Source of the DNA: Litorimonas sp965205225
GTDB lineage: Bacteria > Pseudomonadota > Alphaproteobacteria > Caulobacterales > Maricaulaceae
NCBI GenBank assembly: GCA_965205225.1
Contig: CBDBFZ010000002.1
Location: 434,001-498,000, forward strand
DNA: 64,000 nucleotides
Direction: 5' to 3'
The notes under the pieces were generated by a model. That model made no database searches. It saw only the letters and a program-made list of their open reading frames with translations, and had not been told where the DNA came from. Shown piece after piece: positions 53,330 through 60,966 of this stretch. The position numbers were made by a program, and so were the translations under genes. The stretch's first letter is position 1; each line of letters begins with the position of its first letter.

Positions 53330-53739
53330 CAGACGCCGCAGCTTCCCGTCACGTTGGCGCTGACCTCGGTCCCAGCCAGAGACAGTGACCCTGTGTAGGA
53401 TCCATCGTCCTGTCGTGCCGCCTCAAGTCGGACAGTCCATTTCAGATAGTCGATCACATCATAGGACATGTCGATGGTTGCACTTGACGAATTCGGCACC
53501 ACGCGCGGCAACAATTTCAGCGTCTCGTCCTTATATCGCACATAGCCCATGTGATTGAGATCGCCTTTGCGAGTCACGAATAACGGCTCATCGGAGTCAG
53601 GCGCACCTATAGGCGTGAACACACACTCCGTAGGTTGCACCCGAGCCACTGAAAAAGTTTCGAATGTGCCCGACGTCTCATCGACAGGCGGCTGGCAGGC
53701 GCATAATGCGACCGCAAATATGACGATCATGCGCTTCAT
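53329..53739 (-). CDS. Small lipoprotein of unknown function, between glyQ and glyS
   Basis: The start is ATG 53739 (MKRMIVIFAVALCACQPPVD), overlapping the glyQ stop by 4 bp; the frame extends upstream inside glyQ. The product has 136 residues with a lipoprotein signal ending AVALCAC. The mature protein has no motif I recognise; it ends GSLSLAGTEVSANVTGSCGV. A small membrane-associated protein between glyQ and glyS is common in alphaproteobacteria, so it may be co-translated for expression reasons rather than for tRNA charging. Confidence 0.85.
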   Translation of the reverse strand: MKRMIVIFAVALCACQPPVDETSGTFETFSVARVQPTECVFTPIGAPDSDEPLFVTRKGDLNHMGYVRYKDETLKLLPRVVPNSSSATIDMSYDVIDYLKWTVRLEAARQDDGSYTGSLSLAGTEVSANVTGSCGV

Positions 53740-54659
53740 GCCGCGCGACCCTTTTCGCCTTCGATCCAGTTTTCCGCACATCCGCGTGCCAGATCCCGCA
53801 CCCGCTTGATATAGTCCTGCCGCTGGGTTGGCGATACCACGCCGCGCGCATCCAATAGGTTGAACAGATGCGACGCTTTGAGCGCATGTTCATAGGCCGG
53901 TAGAGGCAATGGCGAATCCAGCGCCAGAAGCGCCTTGCATTCGGTCTCCGCCATTTCGAACCGCGTCAGGATGTTATCCGTGTGGACATGTTCGAAATTA
54001 TAAGTGCTCTGCTCCACCTCATTCTGGTGGAATACATCGCCATAGGACAGACTTTGCGGTGTGCCGGGCGTGTTGAACGGCAGGTCGAACACATTATCGA
54101 CGCCGAACACATACATGGCCAATCGCTCGAGTCCGTAGGTCAGCTCGCCGGACACCAGATCCATGTCGAGTCCGCCGACCTGCTGGAAGTAGGTATATTG
54201 GCTAACTTCCATCCCGTCGCACCAGACTTCCCAACCCAGGCCCCATGCGCCCACGGTCGGGTTTTCCCAGTCATCCTCGACAAAGCGGATGTCGTGGACA
54301 GCCCGGTCAATGCCGATCGCGTCGAGGCTGCCGAGGTAAAACTCCTGCAGATCGACCGGGTTCGGCTTCATGATGACCTGGAACTGGTAGTAATGCTGCA
54401 AGCGGTTCGGGTTCTCGCCATAACGGCCATCAGCCGGGCGGCGGGAGGGCTGCACATAGGCGACATTCCACGGTTTCGGCCCGAGTGAGCGCAGCACGGT
54501 CGCGGGATGCAGGGTCCCGGCCCCAACTTCCGTATCGAAAGGTTGCAGGATCGCACAGCCCTTGGATGCCCAGTAGCTCTGCAAGGTCAGGATCAGATCC
54601 TGAAAGGAGCCCGGTTTCGACACGATTTGCGATTGGGATTTGGCGGTATAGTCTGTCAT
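53736..54659 (-). CDS. glyQ: Glycine--tRNA ligase, alpha subunit
   Basis: Catalytic subunit of the alpha2beta2 glycyl-tRNA synthetase. The 307-residue protein has SFQDLILTLQSYWASKGCAI, QPFDTEVGAGTLHPATVLRS, WNVAYVQPSRRPADGRYGEN, HYYQFQVIMKPNP and GWEVWCDGMEVSQYTYFQQV, all strongly conserved. LTYGLERLAMYVFGVDNVFD holds class II motif 3. Normal length. It heads the glyQ - lipoprotein - glyS - ppdK run. Upstream at 54660-54750 there is no gene before an IS5 remnant. Confidence 0.96.
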   Translation of the reverse strand: MTDYTAKSQSQIVSKPGSFQDLILTLQSYWASKGCAILQPFDTEVGAGTLHPATVLRSLGPKPWNVAYVQPSRRPADGRYGENPNRLQHYYQFQVIMKPNPVDLQEFYLGSLDAIGIDRAVHDIRFVEDDWENPTVGAWGLGWEVWCDGMEVSQYTYFQQVGGLDMDLVSGELTYGLERLAMYVFGVDNVFDLPFNTPGTPQSLSYGDVFHQNEVEQSTYNFEHVHTDNILTRFEMAETECKALLALDSPLPLPAYEHALKASHLFNLLDARGVVSPTQRQDYIKRVRDLARGCAENWIEGEKGRAA

Positions 54660-54753
54660 TGCGGCGGATTTACGCCGTTGGATGGGAAGTTCAAGCGCGA
54701 CTCGCGGTTTGAACGCGCCTTTCGCACGTCTGTGCCTCTAGGGTCAGGGCTCA

Positions 54754-55140
54754 TTATGTCCACCAGATTATGATAGCTGCGAGTTGCAGAAAGGGGTTTG
54801 CGACTTGCGCCGTCGTCTCGGCGGGATACAGGGTTTTCGCGCCGATATAATCCGGGCGCTGCCCGACCGTGATGCCCATCGCGACAGATCGGTCATCGCC
54901 GTCACACACGGCGCGCAGCCTGGTGTTCAATCTATCCCTGGTTCGCCCGATATAGCGCGGAAGCACCCCCTTTCAGCAAGCTCGCCGCCGTTCTGCGCTG
55001 TTAGGCCGCTGACAATATGGTCGAATATGCCCATCCGGGCCCAATGACGGAAACGGTTGTAAAGAGTTTTGTGAGAACTATAGGCCTTTGGCGCGTCCTA
55101 CCATTGCCAGCCGGTCTCCAGCTCTGTCTTGATCTCGGTC
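54754..55140 (-). pseudogene. IS5-family transposase remnant
   Basis: Minus-strand frames read SHKTLYNRFRHWARMGIFDH (typical IS5 OrfA), then in another frame RTRDRLNTRLRAVCDGDDRS, VAMGITVGQRPDYIGAK, matching the R-G-G-L-x-T-K-x-H-A-V-C-D region of OrfB. Several frameshifts separate these, and no terminal repeat is evident. It fills the gap between glyQ and the repeat protein. Confidence 0.7.
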
Positions 55141-55169
55141 ATGACCTTGTCCCGGGTTCGACCCGCTGG

Positions 55170-58100
55170 TTAGAAACCCTCCATATAAGCGGTGACAATC
55201 TCCATCTCCGGCAGGATCATGGCGAGATCATTCTGCATCGCCGGATGGTTTTCGAGTCCAGGCCAGTATAGCAGATCCCCCCACGGACCCGGAAGCGGGC
55301 CTGATGCGAGTGGACCGAAAGAAAGCGGGTCTGAAAGCGGAATGAGGATAGCATCCTCGTCCATATGAACCGGCTGATCCGGGCTCTTGACCCCGTCCGC
55401 CCATAAATCGTCCCATAGATCATTATTCCATAGATCATTATTCATGAGTGGGTTGTCCAGCCTGATCGTTCCGGTCCCGGGGTCAGTTCTGGGGTCAGCC
55501 ACGGGATCGATCCTGATGTCAGTCTTGGACTCGGCGCTTTGCGCCCCCGTAGCAGCGAGGGTGACCATCACCCCGTCCTCAATGCGCAGCTGCGCATTGC
55601 CGTCCCTATAGACATTATAGGTGACGCCGTCCTCCGTCGCCGTCCCGGTCAGGGCGAATGAGCTGCCGCTCAGATCAACCCTGTCATCCGCATCCCCCAG
55701 CACGTCGAGGCTCGCCGCACCGCCGGCGCGCTCTTCCGTTACGGCAAACACGGCGAGCGCGTCCAGCACCAAGCTGTTGGCCCCCGTGCCGGACAGGTCA
55801 AACATTTCGACACTGTCGACGCCGGCATGGCCCGGGCCCGTCAGGTCGAGCGCCAGGCCAGCCCCGTCCAGTATCAGAGTGTCCTGGCCCGTGCCGCCAT
55901 CAATCGCCGCAAAGTCAAGGGCGGTGACGCTGATAGTGTCATCGCCGGCGCCGCCGCGCACCACATCACCCGTGGCAATCGCGGTAAAACTGTCCGCGCC
56001 GGCATTGCCGGTGAAATTATCGGCAGTCGCCGTGCCTGATGCTGTGACCGGCGTCAGGCTTTCCGTCCCCGTCGCCCCGCCATAGATCACATAGCTCTCG
56101 CCCGAATTGTCCCCATTCGGGTCGGCCTCCCGGGCCCCGATGATCAGATCATCATAGCCATCGCCATTGACATCCCCCGCAGACGAGACGGACACGCCGG
56201 AATTGTCATCCCTGTCGATCCCGGTCAGGATGAAGCCGTTGCTCCCGTCCAGATCGGACAGATCCAGCACGCCCCCTGTGCCCGGCGCGCTCGCCCCGCC
56301 ATAGACGATATAGGTTTCGCCGGCCCCACTGTCTCCATTCGGGTCGGCCAATCTGGCCCCGATGATCAGATCATCATAGCCATCGCCATTGACATCCCCC
56401 GCCGACGATACGGAGAAGCCGGAAAAGTCAGATGCGTCGATCCCGTTGAGGATGAAGCCGTTCGTCCCGTCCAGACCCGACAGATCCAGCACGCCCCCTG
56501 TGCCCGGCGCACTCGCGCCGCCATAGATGACATAGGTCTCGCCGGCATCATCGTTCCCATTCGGGTCGGCCCTCCAGGCCCCGATGATCAGATCATCATA
56601 GCCGTCGCCATTGACATCCCCCGCAGACGAGACGAACCGACCGGACCGGTCATTCCCGTCAATCCCGTTGAGGATAAAACCGTTACTACCGTTCAGCATG
56701 GAGAGATCCAGCACGCCCCCTGTGCCCGGCGCGCTCGCGCCGCCATAGACGACATAGGTCTCGCCGGCTCTATCGTCATCATTCGGGTCGGCCCTCCAGG
56801 CCCCGATGATCAGATCATCATAGCCATCGCCATTGACATCCCCCGCAGACGAGACGGACACGCCGGAATTGTCATCCCTGTCGATCCCGGTCAGGATGAA
56901 GCCGTTGCTCCCGTCCAGCGTGGAGAGATTGAACCTGCCTCCTGTGCCCGGCGCGCTCGCCCCGCCAAAGACGATATAGGTCTCGCCGGACCTATCCCCA
57001 TTCGGGTCGGCCTGATAGGCCCCGATGATCAGATCATCATAGCCATCGCCATTGACATCCCCCGCGGAGGAGACGGAAAAGCCGGAATAGTCAGATGCGT
57101 CGATCCCGTCGAGGATGAAGCCGTTGGTCCCGTCCAGATCGGACAGATCGAAAACGCCATCCTCGCCCGGCGCGCTCGCCCCGCCATAGACGATATAGGT
57201 CTCGCCGGCTTCACTGTCCCCATTCGGGTCAGCGTACCTAGCCCCGATGATCAGATCATCATAGCCGTCGCCATTAACATCCCCGGCAGACGAGACGGAA
57301 GCGCCGGATTGGTCATCCGCGTCGATCCCGGTCAGGATGAAGCCATTCGTGCCGTCCAGGCTGGAGAGGGCGCGCTCGATCCGATCAATCGTGCCGTCAC
57401 CATCATCGTCAAAGCCGGTCTGGCTCACCCTGCCATTCGCACCATATGTGTAGAACTCGGTCCGGTCGTTTGTGCCGTCATCATCGTCGTCAAAGCGGGT
57501 CTGGTCGATATTGCCGTCCACGTTAAAGTCGAACTCACTCCGGTCGAAATTGCCGTCTGCGTCATCATCGAAGCGGGTCCGGGTCCGGTTACCGTCCGAA
57601 TTATACGTGTAGGCCTCAATCCGGTCGTTTGTGCCGTCATCGTCGCCGTCGAAGCGGGTCTGGTTGATATTACCGTCCGCGTTAAAGTCGATCTCACTCC
57701 GATCGAAATTGCCGTCCGCGTCATCATCGAAGCGGGTCCGGGTCCGGTTACCGTCATCATCATATATGTAGGCCTCAATCCGGTCGTTTGTGCCGTCATC
57801 GTCGCCGTCGAAGCGGGTCTGGTTGATATTACCGTCCGCGTTAAAGTCGATCTCACTCCGATCGAAATTGCCGTCCGCGTCATCATCGAAGCGGGTCCGG
57901 GTCCGGTTACCGTCATCATCATATATGTAGGCCTCAATCCGGTCGTTTGTGCCGTCATCGTCGCCGTCGAAGCGGGTCTGGTTGATATTGCCGTCCGCGT
58001 CAAAGTCGATCTCACTCCGATCGAAATTGCCGTCCGCGTCATCATCGAAGCGGGTCCGGGTCCGGTTGCCGTCCGAATTATACGTGTAGGCCTCGATCCG

Positions 58101-58409
58101 GTCGAAATTGCCGTCTGCGTCATCATCGAAGCGGGTCTGGTTGATATTGCCGTCCGCGCCAAAGTCGATCTCGGCTCGGGTCCGGTTGCCGTCGTCATCA
58201 TACGCGTAGTGAGTGATCCGGTCGATGGTGCCGTCATCGTCCACATCCCGTTCCTCCCGCTCCCAGCGACCCTCCGCATCCAAGTGGACCGTCCGGTCGA
58301 TAATGCCGTCGCCGTCTAGGTCGAACTCAATCCGGTCGATAGTGCCGTCCCCATCAGTGTCGATCGGGGTCCGGGTTTCCTGTGACAGGGTTGATATGGT
58401 CTTAAACAT
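55170..58409 (-). CDS. Large calcium-loop and FG-GAP repeat protein
   Basis: The frame is open from 58463; I prefer ATG 58409 (MFKTISTLSQETRTPIDTDG), with TAGGA upstream. The first ~350 residues are Asp-rich repeats (FDDDADGNFDRSEID, GDDDGTNDRIEAYIY), thrombospondin-type-3 or EF-hand-like calcium loops. Six FG-GAP (integrin alpha-like) repeats follow, each with SVSSAGDVNGDGYDDLIIGA, then a C-terminal beta-rich region resembling RTX-adhesin ends. No N-terminal signal peptide is visible. Such proteins are usually secreted by type I systems as surface adhesins or enzymes. The calcium-loop region contains 159-bp tandem repeats, so its copy number probably varies. Confidence 0.85.
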   Translation of the reverse strand: MFKTISTLSQETRTPIDTDGDGTIDRIEFDLDGDGIIDRTVHLDAEGRWEREERDVDDDGTIDRITHYAYDDDGNRTRAEIDFGADGNINQTRFDDDADGNFDRIEAYTYNSDGNRTRTRFDDDADGNFDRSEIDFDADGNINQTRFDGDDDGTNDRIEAYIYDDDGNRTRTRFDDDADGNFDRSEIDFNADGNINQTRFDGDDDGTNDRIEAYIYDDDGNRTRTRFDDDADGNFDRSEIDFNADGNINQTRFDGDDDGTNDRIEAYTYNSDGNRTRTRFDDDADGNFDRSEFDFNVDGNIDQTRFDDDDDGTNDRTEFYTYGANGRVSQTGFDDDGDGTIDRIERALSSLDGTNGFILTGIDADDQSGASVSSAGDVNGDGYDDLIIGARYADPNGDSEAGETYIVYGGASAPGEDGVFDLSDLDGTNGFILDGIDASDYSGFSVSSAGDVNGDGYDDLIIGAYQADPNGDRSGETYIVFGGASAPGTGGRFNLSTLDGSNGFILTGIDRDDNSGVSVSSAGDVNGDGYDDLIIGAWRADPNDDDRAGETYVVYGGASAPGTGGVLDLSMLNGSNGFILNGIDGNDRSGRFVSSAGDVNGDGYDDLIIGAWRADPNGNDDAGETYVIYGGASAPGTGGVLDLSGLDGTNGFILNGIDASDFSGFSVSSAGDVNGDGYDDLIIGARLADPNGDSGAGETYIVYGGASAPGTGGVLDLSDLDGSNGFILTGIDRDDNSGVSVSSAGDVNGDGYDDLIIGAREADPNGDNSGESYVIYGGATGTESLTPVTASGTATADNFTGNAGADSFTAIATGDVVRGGAGDDTISVTALDFAAIDGGTGQDTLILDGAGLALDLTGPGHAGVDSVEMFDLSGTGANSLVLDALAVFAVTEERAGGAASLDVLGDADDRVDLSGSSFALTGTATEDGVTYNVYRDGNAQLRIEDGVMVTLAATGAQSAESKTDIRIDPVADPRTDPGTGTIRLDNPLMNNDLWNNDLWDDLWADGVKSPDQPVHMDEDAILIPLSDPLSFGPLASGPLPGPWGDLLYWPGLENHPAMQNDLAMILPEMEIVTAYMEGF
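57612..58088. repeat. 159-bp tandem repeats inside the repeat protein gene
   Basis: Units start at 57612, 57771 and 57930. The first two are identical over all 159 bp, and the third differs at a few positions. One unit is 53 codons. Partial, more divergent units flank them on both sides. Confidence 0.92.
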
Positions 58410-58741
58410 GGCTGGCATGGTCCTACATTTCCCAATAAGGTATTGTTTGACGGTGGTGTTCACATAGCTTGGCTATCAAGCAAGCGTCTAATTAGAGAAA
58501 CCGGTTGATATTTATATATGATGCGCCAATCGGTTGCGGAACATTCTCGGCTCTTGCGGTGGGAGCAAAGGCCAGCATTGGCGTGGCAAGGGCAGGGAGC
58601 ATTGGGTTGATGGTCAACTACTCCCCGGCGGCGGGACGAAAAGTCAAACAGGCCTCATTTGGGCAAAGTTTACAGAATGTAGGTCTCTCTCGCCATTGCG
58701 CCTCGGCGCCTCGACGCCCGTGCCCGCGGACTATGGCCACT

Positions 58742-58830
58742 GCATGACCCGCCCGGCTCGTTCATAGATGCCCAATAGGGCTGTTTTGCTGTATGCCCCG
58801 TATCCACGCCTGCTCCTGAGGCCTCTCCCT
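58742..58830 (-). pseudogene. IS1595-family transposase remnant
   Basis: The minus strand reads RSRRGYGAYSKTALLGIYER then AGRV, a diverged version of KGKRGRGAYGKTTLFGIYER in the intact copy at 21490. It is an old fragment of about 30 codons. The remainder of 58464-58972, upstream of thiE, holds no gene I can support. Confidence 0.65.
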
Positions 58831-58972
58831 GCCGTTCCTTCTGGCATTCATCCCCGTTTTGTCCTTCTGATCTGGAATGTTCTGATCAGGATGCCGAAAA
58901 CTCGGCCGAAAGCCTTCTCGTAAGCGCGCACAACGCTTGAAGAATCGTATGGATCATCGCTAGGCTGAAGTC

Positions 58973-59617
58973 ATGTCCGACCCCCGATGTCAGCTCTATC
59001 TCATCACGCCGCCCCGCATTGATGATTTGTCCGCCTTTCTGTCTGTGCTGGAAGCAGCCCTGTCGACCGCGCCTGTCGCCTGTTTGCAGATCCGTCTTAA
59101 AGACCTCGAGGATTCAGCATTCGTTCAGGCAGCCAAACCCATATGTGAGCTGGCTCAGCGGCTGGAAACGGTCGTTATCCTCAATGATCGACCGGATCTG
59201 GTCGATCAGGTCGGCGCGGACGGGGTTCATGTCGGCCAAGAGGATATGGACTATTTGTCATCGCGTGAGCTGTTGGGCAAGGATGCCATTATCGGCGTGA
59301 CCTGCCACAATTCAAAACAACTCGCCTTTGAAGCGGCGGGGGCTGGCGCAGATTATGTGGCCTTTGGCGCGTTTTTCGAAACGACGACAAAAGAGCCAAA
59401 TATCCGGGCCGAGTTGGAGATATTGTCATGGTGGCAACATGTCATGGAAACACCGGTGGTCGCGATTGGCGGGATAACGCCCGACAATGCGAAGGCCGTC
59501 ATCGAAGCGGGAGCGGACTTTATCGCCGTGTCCTCGGGGGTCTGGAATTGGCCATCAGGGCCAGCAGTGTCTGTGCGCTTACTGTCCTCGCTCTGTCAGG
59601 ATTTCAGCCCGCACTGA
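58973..59617 (+). CDS. thiE: Thiamine-phosphate synthase
   Basis: Joins HMP-pyrophosphate and thiazole phosphate to form thiamine phosphate. The 214-residue barrel has CLQIRLKD, VVILNDRPDLVDQVGADGVH, VGQEDMD, IIGVTCHNSKQLAFEA, ADYVAFGAFFETTTK and VVAIGGITPDNAKAVIEAGA with the phosphate loop. No other thiamine gene is nearby and no TPP riboswitch is seen upstream. The 3' end probably overlaps the Sel1-repeat gene by about 70 bp. Confidence 0.92.
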   Translation: MSDPRCQLYLITPPRIDDLSAFLSVLEAALSTAPVACLQIRLKDLEDSAFVQAAKPICELAQRLETVVILNDRPDLVDQVGADGVHVGQEDMDYLSSRELLGKDAIIGVTCHNSKQLAFEAAGAGADYVAFGAFFETTTKEPNIRAELEILSWWQHVMETPVVAIGGITPDNAKAVIEAGADFIAVSSGVWNWPSGPAVSVRLLSSLCQDFSPH

Positions 59618-60594
59618 GCCCCGCCTACGCCAACGTCCCAACAGCGTCGCCTGTACAAACTGAAGCCGGCTTTGAAACTGCCCTCACAGCCTATCTGTCC
59701 GGTGATACGTACCGCGCGCTGAGCCTGGGTAAGACCGCCGTCAAAGCGGGCAGCCTCGAAGCGGCTGTTCTGGTCGGTCATATTCTGCGGAAGGGCGAAG
59801 CCGGGCCAGCGAATTTACTCAAGGCGAAACGCTTCTACACGATGGCGGCCAGCCGCAGCCATCCCGATGCGTTGATCGCACTGGGAGAAATGGGTCTGGC
59901 CGGAGAGGCTGGACTAACTGACGCCGATGCCTATTCCTATTTTCTGCGTGCCTCCGAAGCGGGTCGGACAGATGCGACGCGGGCGCTGGCCGAGATGAAC
60001 AGAGCCGGGCGCGGCGTGCCGAAAAGCGTCGACGGCGAACGCGAGATGTTGGAGCGCGCTGTCGCCTTCTTCGATGAAAGCGCGATGCGTCGTCTGGCCG
60101 ACACCTATCTGGAAACGGACCCCGAACGCGCGCTGGAACTTTATGAGCAAGCTGCCGAGGCCGGAGACGCCGACGCCGCCTATGCGGCGGGCATCATGTA
60201 TGCGCAGACCTTCGAAATCCACCCGAATGAAGAACGCTCCACCTTCTGGCTCGCCAAGGCGGCGCAGGCCGGACATGCCGCCGCGCAGGCCGATTATGGC
60301 CTGCTGGTCTATCAGGGCGCGGGCATTCCGCGCGACTATATAGCCGCCGCCAACTGGTTCCGGCGCTCTGCCGAAGGCGGCGATATGGAAGGCGCGTTTC
60401 TCTATGCGTTTACGCTGGCCAAAGGCGAAGGGGTGGAGCAGGATTTTGGCGAGGCTTATTACTGGCTATTGAAATCCGGCGACAGCACGGTCGACGACTA
60501 TCAGCAGGACCGCGCGACGTTGCGAGAACGGTTGGAACAGAATGTCGATCCGGATGTGCTAGACGCGGCACGAGCGCGTCTTGAGTCGGAATAA
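59548..60594 (+). CDS. Sel1-repeat / TPR-like secreted protein
   Basis: The frame is open from 59428, inside thiE. The best start is TTG 59548, because it gives a signal peptide (AIRASSVCALTVLALSGFQP then ALSPAYA). The mature protein is a chain of Sel1-like repeats (AAVLVGHILRKGEAGPANLL, AMRRLADTYLETDPERALEL, AAYAAGIMYAQTFEIHPNEE, AQADYGLLVYQGAGIPRDYI, GAFLYAFTLAKGEGVEQDFG). Such repeats hold protein complexes together, often in the periplasm. The overlap with thiE suggests co-translation. No enzymatic motif. Confidence 0.8.
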   Translation: MAIRASSVCALTVLALSGFQPALSPAYANVPTASPVQTEAGFETALTAYLSGDTYRALSLGKTAVKAGSLEAAVLVGHILRKGEAGPANLLKAKRFYTMAASRSHPDALIALGEMGLAGEAGLTDADAYSYFLRASEAGRTDATRALAEMNRAGRGVPKSVDGEREMLERAVAFFDESAMRRLADTYLETDPERALELYEQAAEAGDADAAYAAGIMYAQTFEIHPNEERSTFWLAKAAQAGHAAAQADYGLLVYQGAGIPRDYIAAANWFRRSAEGGDMEGAFLYAFTLAKGEGVEQDFGEAYYWLLKSGDSTVDDYQQDRATLRERLEQNVDPDVLDAARARLESE

Positions 60595-60621
60595 ACTCGG
60601 CAAACCGGTTTCAAACGGCTA

Positions 60622-60900
60622 ATGTTTTGAACAAACTGCCGCCATATTGACGACCCTGTCCCAGAAAGCTCTGTAGCTTCCTCGCGGCGGGCATCGCGTT
60701 CTCGCCGCCGTCGATGATGACATAGCCTGCGGGCGGGGTCTCCTGAATCTCAAAGAACAATGCCAGCGCGCGGCCACAGCCCAAAACATCAAGAAAATCG
60801 CCCTCACAGCAAAGCGCAAAAATAGTGCCGCATAGACGCGCCTCAAAAAAAGACAGATTTGGCCTTATTGTCTTTGTTTGTGATTTTCTTTACAATACGA
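60622..60900 (-). pseudogene. Unrecognised gene remnant
   Basis: One minus-strand frame without ATG reads PNLSFFEARLCGTIFALCCE, DFLDVLGCGRALALFFEIQE and TPPAGYVIIDGGENAMPAAR, ending KLQSFLGQGRQYGGSLFKTL. It looks protein-like and stops cleanly near 60622, but its upstream end meets a TAA with no start codon. I do not recognise the family. It may be the 3' end of a truncated gene or chance. Confidence 0.3.
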
Positions 60901-60966
60901 TAATGATAGCGTAAAGCAGCTGTTATTGGGTGATGTTCCCCGCTCTATCGTGTGTTAGAAAATGGC

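Noticed and set aside
57309..58319. Open plus-strand frame of 336 codons with regular valine/isoleucine-rich repeats
   Set aside because: It lies exactly opposite the 159-bp repeats of the FG-GAP protein gene; the repeats keep the complementary frame open. The protein-like frame is the minus one with calcium loops.
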